Shown piece by piece: positions 24,903 to 36,425 of a stretch of 64,000 nt of DNA. The stretch spans positions 1,133,501 through 1,197,500 of the forward strand of contig JAANYP010003258.1 of the NCBI GenBank assembly GCA_020465985.1, written 5' to 3'. The DNA comes from Centrapalus pauciflorus. Lineage: Eukaryota > Streptophyta > Magnoliopsida > Asterales > Asteraceae. Position 1 is the stretch's first letter. Every line of letters starts with the position of its first letter. The notes under the pieces are model-generated. The model was not told where the DNA came from and did no database searches. It worked only from the letters and a program-made list of their open reading frames with translations. The translations under genes were made by a program, and so were the position numbers.

Positions 24903-25575
24903 CTAGTTTATTATCCGCGTATTACACGAATATTTTTAATATATATAAAATATAATAAATTTAAGGTAAAGATATAAATATTATTTTTTTTAAAAAGTAT
25001 ATAGAATGATACTATTATTTATTATTACATATTAATCTTATATATTTCTAAATATATATGAACAATAATTATTTTCTTATATTTTTTTAAACTTTTATTA
25101 CATTATATTATAATTAACAAGTTAATAGAGTATTAGATTTTGTTTGATTTGAATTTAAAAGTAAATTATATTAGATCTGGATGGATATATATATATAATT
25201 CAAATTTCTTTATTATTTTTAAAATCTATAAATGTCACATATCGATTCATGGTGATGACACGTGGCTTCACAAGAAATAAGTATAATTATTCTTCTATTA
25301 ATACTAGGTTATTACCCATGTATACATGAGTTAATTTTAGAAATTTATACTTATATATATGTATAATATAATAATTATATTAATAATAAAGTTTGCTTAA
25401 TTTTAGTTAGTTAGTTATTAAATTAATCCATATCAGATTTACTTAAATTTAATTTGCTTTAAAATTTAAAAATAAAATCAGTATATGACGTGGCTAGATG
25501 AGAGAGTGACATGTGGCAAATTAAATAAGAGGATGTCATGTGGCATTTAGTTACTATTTTAATAGTATAGATAGA
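24903..25575 (-). mobile_element. Helitron A (minus strand), interrupted by Helitron B
   Basis: On the minus strand the 3' end reads CGTGTAATACGCGGATAATAAACTAG and is followed by T; on the plus strand it begins CTAG at 24903 after an A. The 5' part has the family block GTGAAGCCACGTGTCATCACC that also occurs in Helitron C. Its first bases (TCTA) appear separated from the rest by Helitron B. There is no Rep/helicase gene, so it is non-autonomous. Confidence 0.75.
25304..25571 (-). mobile_element. Helitron B (268 bp), nested in the 5' end of Helitron A
   Basis: On the minus strand it starts TCTATACTATTAAAATAG (plus-strand 25571 downwards) and ends CATGTATACATGGGTAATAACCTAG at 25304, followed by T. 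The base before its start on the minus strand is A, so the insertion fits the Helitron A/T target rule. The outside bases are TCTA on one side and TATTAATAG on the other, which together resemble the start of Helitron A. Confidence 0.78.
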
Positions 25576-25947
25576 GATAGATTTATAGATATAGATATTA
25601 CAATTTGAACCGATGAATCTAAACTTAGTTTAATGTTTAAAGCTTGAGCTCGTCTTATAATAAAACTCCAAGTTAAGCTGGAACACAACATGAGTTAGCT
25701 CTAACTTATTTCACTTTTTAATAATAGCTCAACTCACTGATCATAGCATTTTGTGATTGTAAAAATATATACGAAGAACTAACCAAAGTATATTTGGATT
25801 TACATTTCGAAGGTGATTATTAATTAAAAATCACCTTCAAAATAAAATAGTTAATGCATGACAAATGTAAAATAAATTATTTTGCAATCAGAAAAACTTT
25901 TCTTCTATATCTTATAACTTAAAATCAATTTTAATTATAAATATTAG

Positions 25948-26475
25948 AACAGTTGATGACGAAAATTTTCATCGAAGACAAAGGTTTTTAGAAAAAACGC
26001 GTTTAGATCTTTTGTTTTTTTATGTTTTCAATTTGTAACTTTCAAATTTATATGTAAACTTGTAAACATATTTTTTTTAGGTTTTATCTTTTGTTTTTAA
26101 TCTAGTCACCCAAATCTATGTTATATATGAAGTAAAAAAATGGAAATGCAAAAAATATTTATAACACATTCAAGCACATTCTTATCTCTAAAATGTATTT
26201 TCTTAAAAACCATCATGTTTTCATTTTGTTAAAAACTCCAAACCAAAAAATATTGTTTGTTAAACACACAAGTTTTTCATTATAGCAATTTTGAAAACAC
26301 ATTTTTATGAAGCTCAAAGTAAACTATTTTCAACAAAAATTCTCGTTGAAAACAAGAATTTTTTGAAAACGCGTTCATATTCATTGTTTTTAGATGTTTT
26401 CAGTTTTTAATTTTCAGTTTCAGTTTTTAATTTATAAATACCTATTGAAAATTCTATTTTTATGTGTTCAGACTG
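25948..26475. mobile_element. Two copies of an unclassified MITE-like family
   Basis: A full unit (about 25948-26270) and a shorter one (about 26325-26475) share gacgaaaattttc, aaaacgcgttt, atgttttcagtttttag and aatctagtcacc with the pair at 51675-52350 and the inverted copy at 54016-54380. Confidence 0.55.
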
Positions 26476-27174
26476 AGTTTTCGTTTTTCAAATGAAAGAT
26501 GGAGGATGTTGTAGAGAGTGTGTGTGATGGTCGAATAAAAAAAAAAGGAACTCTTTTAATCCTTCTAAACATGTTTTGTTTATAAAATTTGTTTAAAAAA
26601 AAACCGTTGTTACTAGTTTTATTAGAAACTCAATCCGAAATTTTTTACAGTTTAGATCCTAAAACTCTAAAGCCATGTATTAATAATTCATATGATCATG
26701 AAATGACAAATATAAGGATAACATATATACATCAAAATGACAAATGAACACAAATATTTTGTTCCTTCCATCTCTTTAGAAAGTACAAACACATACAATG
26801 ATTAAAATAGCATTTTATATATTTGTTGTCATTTCACCCTTTTTATTAGTGATCGATCACACGTTACTTTCTAAAAGCATAGCATTGCATGACCATTAAT
26901 ACAAAACCTTATTTCACTTTTTATTTTATTTTATTTTAATACCATATTCTATATAAGATATCATGTCAGAAAAGGTTCATTTATACAACCTACAAACCAA
27001 TCTATTGGATCCCATTAATTAAAATATATATTAAACACTTATACAATTAAAAATGTTAAATTTCATACAAATTAATGGTCCCATCAATTAAAAAAATTTA
27101 AAAACCTACAAAGAGTGGGTTATACGTACGAGAACGAACATGTTAGAGGGTTTGTGCAGCAAGCCACATATCTA
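26476..27174. other. Intergenic, no gene seen
   Basis: AT-rich, no coding signal and no paired repeat ends found. Confidence 0.45.
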
Positions 27175-27339
27175 TCTATACTATTAAAAGAGTAACTACA
27201 CTCATCTCTGGTGAAGCCACGTGTCGTCACCATGAATCGAAACGTGACATTTATGGATTTTAAAAATAATAAAGAAATTTAAATCAAATCTATCTAAATA
27301 TAATATAATCCACTTTTAAATTCAAATTGAGAATTTCAT

Positions 27340-28130
27340 ATATATCCTTGTAAACTTTCAATATTACACATATATCCTTACAAACTTCCTTATTACATAT
27401 ATATCCATTTAAACCTTTAAATCTCACAAATATATCCAAATGAGTATTTTAAATTTATTTTATTATTTAAAATTTTTTTGAATACCTAAACTACCATCTT
27501 AAATCTCAACAAAAATAAATTAAAAAAATAAAGAAATATCATTTTCTAGTTTAATTCAACAATAAATTAATTAAAAAATGAAATTTATTATTTTTTTAAA
27601 TGATGTAATTAAATTTAAAATAGTCATTTGGATATATTTGTAAGATTTAAAGGTTTAGAAGGATATATATGTAATAAGGAAGTTTGTAAGGATATATATG
27701 TAATATTAAAAGTTTACAAGGATAGATTTAGGTTCAAGTGAGTACCACCTCTAATGCAGCGCACTAGAAGGTACCACCCTTAAAAGTAATTTTTTTGAAT
27801 TTTTTTTTCATGAACATGTTCTAATTAACATTACACAGATCATATGTGAATTTCACGCAAATCCGAACACTCTAAGTGCATGAAAACACACATCACATAA
27901 ATGCATGTTCACATGTCTTTAAAATTATGTAAGTGTGTGTTCACATCATTTTTTAGGAGCTAGGAGATGTGAATGTATGTGAAATTTACATACGATCTTC
28001 ATAATGTTAATTAAAACATGTTTATGAATAAAAAAATTTAAAAAAGTTTTTTTAAAGGTGGTACCTTCTGGTGCGCTGCATTTGGGTGGTACTCTCTCGA
28101 ACCATATTCTACAAGGATATATATGAAATT
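27340..28130. mobile_element. Foldback element with long inverted arms inside Helitron C
   Basis: The left arm (about 27340-27470: tcatatatatccttgtaaac, cacatatatccttacaaac, acatatatatcca) is repeated in reverse at 27605-27724 and continues at 28110-28130. The right arm is split at 27725-28109 by the Mutator-like element; joining its two sides across the duplication matches the left arm. Confidence 0.8.
27725..28109. mobile_element. Mutator-like MITE with ~100-bp inverted repeats (385 bp)
   Basis: Ends GATTTAGGTTCAAGTGAG and, inverted, GAATATGGTTCGAGAGAG, both followed by GTACCACC. The repeat TACAAGGATA flanks both sides (27715-27724 and 28110-28119). The uninterrupted arm of the surrounding foldback shows the same bases only once, confirming this as a target duplication of 9-10 bp. 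Confidence 0.9.
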
Positions 28131-28494
28131 TACCCTAAATTGAAATCAAATCAAATCAAACAAAATATAATACTTTACTAACTTATTAATTAAATCTATC
28201 CAAATCTAATATAATCCACTTTTAAATTTAAATCAAATCAAATCAAACAAAATTTAATAATCTACTAACTTATTAATTATAAGATAATATAATAAAAGTT
28301 TAAAAAAAATATAGAAGAAAATAATTACCCTTCATATATATTTAGAAATATACAAAATCAATAGGTCATAATAAATAATAATATCATCTTATATACTTTT
28401 GTTTAAAAAATAATATTTATATCTTTATCCTTTTTTATTTATTATATTTTATATATATTAAAAATATCCGCGTAATACGTGAGTAATAAACTAG

Positions 28495-29292
28495 TATTTA
28501 TTTCATGAATAAAAACATCCACCTCATCTCCTACAAACCTCCTAAAACCACCCATTAATTACACTTACACATGGGTTTGGTAAATAAAATCGAATATAAA
28601 TAAGTTTAAGATAAAATCGATCATAAATTTTAGAAATTGCATTGAACATATAATTGCTCCAATCTTATTTCTTTATTTTTAACTTTTATTTAATTCTTCA
28701 TCATAGGTGGAGGATAGAAAGAAATGAATTTTAGTATATATATATATATACTAATTCAACTTGATAATTCATAAAAAAAAAAATTATATAAATGATTCAA
28801 GTCAATCTCCTAAATAATTGTATGTCTTAAATTCTTTTATTTTTTATTATCTCTACCAAATACCCCCTGACTTCCTAAGTATCTAAAGTCTGTTATGGAA
28901 TAGTAAATATGTGTGTAAGTCGGTTGCATATTTCACAAGAACGATAATTATAGAAATACATTAGCATACATTTATTTGGAATTTGGAAAGGAGCTTAATA
29001 TATACCTCTTAACTTTGTAAACATCATATATATAATCAAACAATGTATATTGTATAATACACATAAAGTGAATATTTGATATATATGATACTTCATTTTT
29101 TTCCAGATAAAAATGATATATTGTTAAAGTAGGTTATCATTAATAGAAACTCTCTTGTATTTTGTCATCAAGTTAACAAAAAATAATATGATTTGTTTAA
29201 TTTTCTGTTTAAAAGAAACAAACGAACGAAACTTTAAAAAAAAATTGTTGTTAGTTTGCTGTTTTACTAAATTAACCCTATATATACTTCAC
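28495..29292. other. Intergenic, no gene seen
   Basis: AT-rich sequence without coding signal or recognisable paired repeats. Confidence 0.45.
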
Positions 29293-29295
29293 TTA

Positions 29296-29669
29296 AAGGG
29301 TGTTTGGATTTGCGTTTGAAAAAGTGCTGTAGCGTTTTGGAAACTAATAATCAGATAATAGCTGTAACAAAAAAGTGCTGCAGAAAATGTAGTGTTTGGT
29401 TTAGCTTCTGCTGTTTGCTTTCATAATTATCAAATAATCAGTTTTTAAAGTGTTTGAATATGCGTTTTTACTTGTAAAATGACCAAATAATCACTTATTA
29501 AGCAAATAAGCTACATTTTTTAACTTATGAAAAAGTGTGGTAACGTTAACGCTAAACGCAAATAATCACTTATTAAAGTAAGCAATCCAAACACTTTAAA
29601 CTAATTATTTGCGTTATTGTAACGTAATAAGCTGATAATCCGATTCACAACGGAAAACCAAACACCCTC
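29296..29669. mobile_element. Tourist-like MITE, 374 bp
   Basis: Ends AAGGGTGTTTGG and, inverted, GAGGGTGTTTGG, with a TTA duplication on both sides (29293-29295 and 29670-29672). The interior repeats aataatcacttatta phrases symmetrically. Lies about 380 bp beyond the stop codon of the first JAZ gene. Confidence 0.85.
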
Positions 29670-29834
29670 TTAATAACAACCAACTTATGGTAGAAGAATT
29701 TGTAGAAGGAGTACAAGTAATTAATAATTAATTTACATGCGTTATGCGTACGTATAATTAAAAGAAGAAAAAAAAGGAAAAAAAAAAGGGAAGTTGAAGG
29801 CATTTATTAATTAATAAATATAAATAGAAATATA

Positions 29835-30023
29835 GAGGAGAGTTCAATGGAAAACCTATATGCATCGGAAAACCTGGGAACCACTTTATTCGTTGAATCA
29901 GGTGATGCATCACGCAGAAAGTCGATGCGTCACGCGGGAATTTGATGCATCACGCTGGAATTGGATGCATTTATGGTGGTGCATGGAGATTTTCCGATTC
30001 ATGTTGGTTTTACATTGAACCCC
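29835..30023. mobile_element. Micron/TAFT-like element, copy 1, in the 3' flank of the first JAZ gene
   Basis: Ends gagagttcaatggaaaacc and, inverted, ggggttcaatgtaaaacc. The interior repeats gatgcatcacgcgggaatt-like units about every 20 bp. It ends 27 bp beyond the stop codon of the minus-strand JAZ gene, so it should be transcribed in that gene's 3' UTR. Unlike the other two copies it is not in a long (TA)n run, only a short tata. Confidence 0.75.
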
Positions 30024-30050
30024 TGTAGAATTATAAATGGTGGTAGACTG

Positions 30051-32138
30051 CTAGCGATGATGGTAGGGGGATGTTTCTTGAATTCTGTTCTTTCGTTTTT
30101 GAAGAAACCTTTGTAGAGACTTCTTCATAAGAAGGCCAACCGGAGATTGTACCAATGGTCTACTTTTGCTTCTCCATCTTTCATCTTTCTCTTCTTCTGC
30201 TACCTTTATTATTGCCTTTGCCTGCATTAATAATTAATTTACCCTTTTATTTATTTGTTATTTCTAATTTAATCCTTCAAATAAATTTATTTTTTAATTC
30301 CACATGTAGTCTTGTCGATCCATCATATCCCACGTATATATATATATATTAAATTAAAAGTACGTTGTTGAATCATGTGATCTTTAAATGCATATATACT
30401 TAACCTACTAAAGTTATTTTATTTTCAAAATACATTTTTTTTTATCATAAAATAATACCTAAAATTTCAAATTATATTTGGGATTTTTATGAAAAAAAAA
30501 ACCGTAAAATTTGATCATTTTGTAATTAAAATTTTCAATTATTTTTGATGTCACAAAAAAACTCAACCAACTAATATACTTATCAAAATAACGATATTCC
30601 TTAAAAAGGTGACCAGCACCCAATTTAACCTATTCATTTTGTTATAACCATCACTTTCTCTGAATCTCTGTTAACATTTTTATAAACAAACAATTTCGGA
30701 TGAAAAATCAAAAACAAATCAACAATATAAAGTCTAACAAATTGAATCCAAAATCTAAATATCAATCCGATTATAAACAAATCGAAGCTTCAAGTGCTGG
30801 AAGGTCGACGGAGGTTTCATCTGAGATGGAAGTGTAACCGTTGGAGATCTAAGCGCATCTAACCCTAGCGCTATGTTCCTCACAATCCCAATAAAGGGAG
30901 GAAAAGGATGGAAACAAGAAAAATTCACCAAAGTCTGTGTTCCATAAACAATTTTAGGAAAAAAATGATGGAAATTTGTTTGATTTTTGCTCTATTTGCA
31001 TTCTTTCTAAAAATGGAGAGACGTGGATGGAAATGTGTTATAATTATTTGCTTTCCTCTTTCTTTCTTTTCCATCTTTTTCTATCATTCATCAGGAACAC
31101 AGTGTAACAGAAACCAAATCGGCCCTCGGAGGCTTCAACGATCGCCGGAGGACTCATCAGAGATAAAGATAATTTGTTGCAACTAGTAATATACCGGTTT
31201 CGTAAGATTTTAGTTGGTTGGGGTTTTTTGTAACAACAAAAATGATTAAGGGTTTAATAACCAAAATGAACAAACTTCAAGGTTTTTATGTAAAATTCAC
31301 AGTACTTCTTTCTTCTTCGGTATTAAGAACAAATTTATTTTCCTCTTTATCCAAACCAATCCATATGATTTTGTCACCTTTAATGGTGGTGTTAAGACTG
31401 TTAGTGGTTCTCTCCACCGATACCACACCGGATGACATATCAGATTCACATTAGTTTTTTTCTTCTCACTTCACCCCAAAATGAGAATATGCGTTCTAAA
31501 TAGTATCCAAAAATTTTATTACACGCACACCGTCTTTTTTCCTCCTTGTCTCTCTCTCCTCTTTTGGTTTGATTATCCCTATTTTGATAAGGAAACAAAA
31601 AATGAAAAACTCAACTACCTATTATCTTCTTTTAAAATTAAAACTCACGTCCACAAACACAAACAAAAAACCTTCAACTTATAAGGTAAAAAGAATAACT
31701 TTAATAAGAATGAAAACCATTTTTTAAACAATATTTGAACTATGTATTCAGTTTAATTCGTTATATTTTATGGTTAATTACAACTTACAATTACCATAAA
31801 ACCACACCCAAAGGGGAAGAAATCCAAAAGAAAAAAAACAAAAATTACCTGAACGTCGGTAACTTCACACACGTTAACCTTTCCGTCATAAAAAATCGTT
31901 AGTTGTTGAGTCTGGTTCTGGTTTCGATCTTCATCACTAATATCATTTTCCACAAATTAACACATTATTAACTTATACAAAAATAATTAACAATATTCTA
32001 GTCATAAGTTTAATGCAAGAAATCAATTAATTGTCTTTTTTACGTAAAAGATTCTTACTCGAAAGCTTCTTGACGACGAAGATGATCGCCGAAAGATGGT
32101 GGCACAAGATGGAGCGTTAGATTACAGTTCCTCTTCAT
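30051..32138 (-). CDS. JAZ: JAZ (TIFY) repressor, JAZ7/JAZ8 type, paralog A
   Basis: Three exons on the minus strand, 32138-32059, 31936-31849 and 30221-30051, give 112 residues; introns are GT-AG in phases 2 and 0. Residues 7-11 are an LxLxL EAR motif (LTLHL), which recruits TOPLESS directly. The TIFY motif is at 40-43 (TIFYDG), the ZIM-type interaction surface. The C-terminal Jas motif (SLQRFLQKRKNRIQETSPY, about 91-109) contacts MYC factors. The LPIAR degron before the Jas helix, which holds JA-Ile with COI1 in most JAZ proteins, is absent (GLLMKKSLQ instead), as in Arabidopsis JAZ8. The protein is therefore predicted to be a hormone-stable nuclear repressor. Paralog B, on the same strand 9 kb away, has identical intron phases. 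Three G-boxes lie upstream. Intron 2 is long (1627 bp). Confidence 0.94.
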
Positions 32139-32228
32139 TTTGAAATATGAAGGATATGATGAAGAATGGTGTTCAAATGGGGAAAAATAGACTTTAAAAA
32201 GGAGAAGGGAAGGAGAAATTATAAAAAG

Positions 32229-32540
32229 CACGTGTAACACGTTTTTCCAGTTTATTTAATAAAAAACCGCCACCGCCAGCCCACCGCAATCCTCCATAAA
32301 AGTGGTTGCTGTTCCGGCCAGCTTTGGTTTAATTCACGTGCAGAGGTTGTCGGCTGAATTAACAAATTTTTCGTTGGAACGGGGCATGTTTGGTTTCGTG
32401 GAAATGAACGTGGGATATTTTGAAAAACAAAGTTGTTGATTTTTTCAAATCGCCTCACATTCGAGAAGGATAGACATGGCTCCACTTTTGCATGTACGGA
32501 TGCGTTGTACCAGAAGAAAAAAAAAAAACCGTCACACGTG
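32229..32540 (-). promoter_or_regulatory. Three CACGTG G-boxes upstream of JAZ paralog A
   Basis: Perfect palindromic CACGTG at 32229-32234, 32335-32340 and 32535-32540, that is 91, 197 and 397 bp upstream of the start codon. MYC2-type factors bind this motif in JAZ promoters. The first lies just upstream of a TATAAT-like sequence on the minus strand (about 32218-32223). Confidence 0.75.
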
Positions 32541-32610
32541 AATATACCTTAAAACAGGAGAATTATAATTTTTTTTTAATGATGATAGTTAAATATAAAT
32601 AATTATATCA

Positions 32611-32640
32611 GGTTAAAGCCGTACAATGCTAATTATTTAC
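32611..32640. mobile_element. Isolated terminus of the Mutator-like MITE family
   Basis: GGTTAAAGCCGTACAATGC matches the terminal repeat of the element at 1667-2220. No opposite end was found nearby, so the element is truncated or its far end has diverged. Confidence 0.45.
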
Positions 32641-33780
32641 TCAAATTATCTAAATAACTAATGTAGTTTTTTTTTTTGTACCGTTGATATCTTACTAAAT
32701 TGTGACATGTCAATATGATATTTGGACCCGATTATTATGCCGAGTTGTCAGTTTTTGCATACGCGGCACTGTGGCAGTTAGTTAACTGATGATGTAACAT
32801 GTTTTAGCTTGGTCATTGTTGACTTGCCATTTTAATGACATTTTATTAACTAATCAGTTAATTTAAATTTATTATTATTATCATCATCATAATAAGAGTT
32901 CATCATATTAATTGTGTTCATAGAAATCCATCATGCTCGACTGGCCACCATTTCAGCCATTTCGACCACCATTTTGGCCGGCCACCATCAAAGTTCTTAT
33001 CGGAGCATTGTAAAAACCCAGAAATTGACCACCATTTCGGCCATCAGCACCTCCTTCGTAGATTTCAAACCAAGAAACAAATCATCCAAAATAACGAGAA
33101 AAGTATCATCCAAAGTGAACCACAAAAGATCCGATAACATAATCCATAAAACAAAACTGAAAACATTCTTCAGACCCAAATCGATTTTCATATTTTTACC
33201 ATTGAAGAACCGTCAAAAGCTTAGGAACCCTCAATAGACGACAACAAACACAAACAAAACCTTGATCGACGAACACAAACGATTAAGATGAATCAAGATC
33301 TTCCCAAATGAAGAAATCGAACCCAGATCTTCAAAAAATATAAAAACTTTATCTTTTTCATGGTTTATCTCTATTTTGATAAGGAAACAAAAAAATGAAA
33401 CCCATACTAAACTCAACTATCTATTATTTTGCTTTAAAATTAAAACTCTCGTCAACTGATAACCGCTTGGTATTTTAAATGGGAGTGTAAATTGAACTTT
33501 ACATATGAGTCTCATTTAGACTTGCAAGCCTAAACAAATCAATATAACCGCTTGATGCTTTGATTAATAAAAATTTGAGTTTTGGTTAATAGTTAGTTTA
33601 ATGGATATTTTAATTTATTAAGCTTAGACTTTGATTTGTTAAACAAGTAATTTAACTCAAAAGTAATAAAAAATATAACTGATTTTAAGTAATCTAAAAA
33701 ATTAATATAGATTAGATTAATTAAAAAAATCCAAACGGTTCGGTTTTATCAGTTTAGTCTTAAGGGAAAACTGAACCCAA
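32641..33780. other. Repeat-derived intergenic DNA, no gene supported
   Basis: Contains ccaccatttcggcc-type direct repeats (32945-33045) and a segment at 33355-33440 (tattttgataaggaaacaaa and following) that recurs at 31575-31645 in intron 2 of JAZ paralog A. Short open frames here lack homology or context. Confidence 0.5.
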
Positions 33781-33789
33781 ACCATTTAT

Positions 33790-35430
33790 GTAACGTCTAT
33801 TCAATTCAGTTCACAAACCACAATTTAGATAAGTCACCTTCAACAATCATGGGATATATTAGAGTCACAACACATTTAAAATTTTCTCAACACACAGCCT
33901 TGCTAAGTTCAATCCAATCTTAAACCAAAATACTTACCAAAAGCAAATTGAATTAATCACTTAAGCTTTACACTTATTGTCAGTTTGTCACTTCATTAAC
34001 TCATTTGTTTGTGACCCGTCTCTTGCCCTTATACAATCCTGAAATGTAATTAACAACTAGATTAAGCTATAAGAACTTAGTGAATCCCAACGATTTTAAA
34101 AATATTTATAAATGACAATATTATAATACAATACATTCATTATTCATATGTAACATTTGAATATGAATGATACACAACAATACGACATCTGGATCTCCCC
34201 TCAGCCCGCACTTAATGACACTCAGCCACACGATCCTTTATGGTATCTCCTCGGCCCCATTTAAGGAGACTCAGTTTTACGTGACCAATAAATTTAATTG
34301 ATCATAATTCATTATATTTTTTGGGCACCTCAGTTCTCTCGTCATGAAGTCGAGAGAACCTACCATTGTCCCTTCACACATCACATTTCATCTAATATCA
34401 TAGTATAGTCATGTTCTCAATTAAACAAGTAAGAATTGCAAAATATAAACAATACGCAACAACTAAATAAATGCAACAGTTAAATAACCAATTTGAAGTC
34501 ATTCAATGAATAATTAAACAATTAATGATACTCATAGTGTACAAATAGTATTCCACAATCCTTCCCTTTTGATCCCGCCAAAAACACCAACTAGATCGTA
34601 AATGATACAAGTTATACAGTCGTGACTAGATTAATATCATACAGTAAATTGTATACACTATAGTCCTACAAATACTAATCATAATCTCTTAATCATTGAA
34701 CACAACGATATCTGACTCTCTTAAAGGGATACGGTGCGCTCCACCAGTTCCGGAAACACCTCACCTTTTTGTCTCAACCTAATGTGACACACTCACAGCA
34801 GACCAGATACCACATGGCCTTTCCGCATTGATGAATGCGACACAATCACCAGAACGTTGCGTGCTCTGTGCAACTTTGCGAATGTCTGATCCGTAGGTTA
34901 TGAACTAAAAATGACCAAATTTCATTCTAGCTCAATTTAACTATAGAAAACAATTTGGGAACACTTTTACATCATTTCTAAAACCATTTGAATATCTTTT
35001 TTACTCCAAAGAACAATAAATCTTAATATTCAAAGTTAGGGTTCATATAAACCAAATTTCACTTCAAAACTTGAACATGCATACCTTATTTATTATACTC
35101 TTCAATTTCCAAAATTCGTGTAAAACAACGCTCATAATTGTGACCCCAAATCCATATCAAACATTATTTAAACTACATCTAAGCAATTACACACTTTAGA
35201 GTATAAACCCTTATTAAAGTTTCTAAAAAATACACAAGGCTTACCTCTAAATGCTTCTCGAAACACCTTTAATTCAATCCCTTACAGCAACTTCAATTTG
35301 CAAGGAATTTATGTCAAGGTTTAAGAACCATATGTGTAATTTGTGTAGTCAAAATAAGCTATGGACTCAATGAAGACTTAATACAAGTCTTTCAAAAGTT
35401 TAAGGTATTGACCAAAATGGCCCCTGTACT
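33790..35430. other. Possible LTR-retrotransposon remnant, unresolved
   Basis: Base composition changes here to more mixed sequence (for example tcagttctctcgtcatgaag, ggtgcgctccaccagttccgg) with a TGTAACG start at 33790, as in many plant LTRs. No second LTR, tRNA-binding site or pol coding was found, so a solo LTR is only a guess. Confidence 0.3.
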
Positions 35431-36190
35431 TGCTCCGTCACTTAAAGGAACATTATAACTTCCTGTTTCTACCACTAAAACTTTTATTATCTCAAAGGAA
35501 GTCTAAAAATAACATGATAATGTAATTTCCAATTAGTCCGCATAATCTAAACTGTATTAGAGATATCGTATTTTCATGTCTCGACACTTATAATTAAATT
35601 TGTAATTTCTCATATAATTTTAATATAGAATGATTGATATAGATTCAAATGTGCAATTATAATTCGTTTATTTTTATCCACCTTTTAATACAATTTTTTC
35701 ATAATTTGACACATTATAAATGCCATCTTTTTAAAGTGTCAAACATAAAAGTTTTTTTTTTTTTGTTTTTCTCTAACAAAATTTATATACAGTGTTTAGA
35801 ATAACTATGAGTATGTTAATATGATTAGTTTATTTTTATCTATATTTCGAAATAAATTTCTTTAGATCTGACATAAATTAATATTATTAAATTTTTAAAA
35901 ATTATTAATTTGACGTTTGCTAATTGTACCACCAGTTGTAAATAAAAGCACCCTTAAACGATCAAATATTCACTGGTAAATTGGGTTACGTATGTAGATC
36001 CCATATCTGCAGCCAACTAGCCAAGCCAAGCCATTAATGGATCCACATATGTGTTTCATTTGGAGTAATGTTGTGTATATGCATCATATCTTGAACAATA
36101 ACCAAAAATAACTTACTACAATACACACACACACAAATTTATATGTTCAACCCCAACAAAATCCAAAAACAAACAAACAAACAAATATAA
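35431..36190. other. Intergenic, no gene seen
   Basis: AT-rich sequence up to the left edge of the copia element. Confidence 0.5.
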
Positions 36191-36425
36191 TGTTAAAATG
36201 AATAATCAGAGGGCTTTATATTGTATTAATTCTCAAAATGTTTTTGTTAATTTACAATAAAAAAGAGGGCCTTTATTTATAGGCACTGATACAGAGATAT
36301 AAAAGGAATTGCAAGGCTGTCATGGAGCTGTAATTGAGGAGGATAATCTTTTAAATTTGGGAGATGATGCTGATTGTTGATTGATCCCATAAATTTCTCA
36401 TCATAATTTCTCCCTTTTTCTAACA
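36191..36425 (-). repeat. 3' LTR of the copia element
   Basis: 235 bp, identical to the other LTR except at 36259 (A here, G at 41159). Confidence 0.98.

Larger units (their letters stand above)
27175..28494 (+). mobile_element. Helitron C (1320 bp) carrying two nested insertions
   Basis: Starts TCTATACTATTAAAAGAG after an A and ends CCGCGTAATACGTGAGTAATAAACTAG before a T. The 5' region has GTGAAGCCACGTGTCGTCACC followed by aatcgaaacgtgacattta, as in Helitron A. Non-autonomous. Most of its interior is a foldback repeat (about 27340-28130), itself split by a Mutator-like element. Confidence 0.85.

Noticed and set aside
29296..29669. Regulatory element shared by the JAZ genes
   Set aside because: It has Tourist-like ends with a TTA duplication and no counterpart at JAZ paralog B, so it is a MITE.
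32252..32485. 77-codon minus-strand frame upstream of JAZ paralog A
   Set aside because: It lies in the promoter between the G-boxes and resembles no protein; the real first exon starts at 32138.
32914..33237. 107-codon plus-strand frame with Thr/Ile/Ser-rich start
   Set aside because: Composition follows ccaccatttcggcc repeats; no homology or splice signals seen.
33790..35430. Full Ty3/gypsy element
   Set aside because: No pol coding, second LTR, primer site or target duplication was found; kept only as an unresolved remnant.
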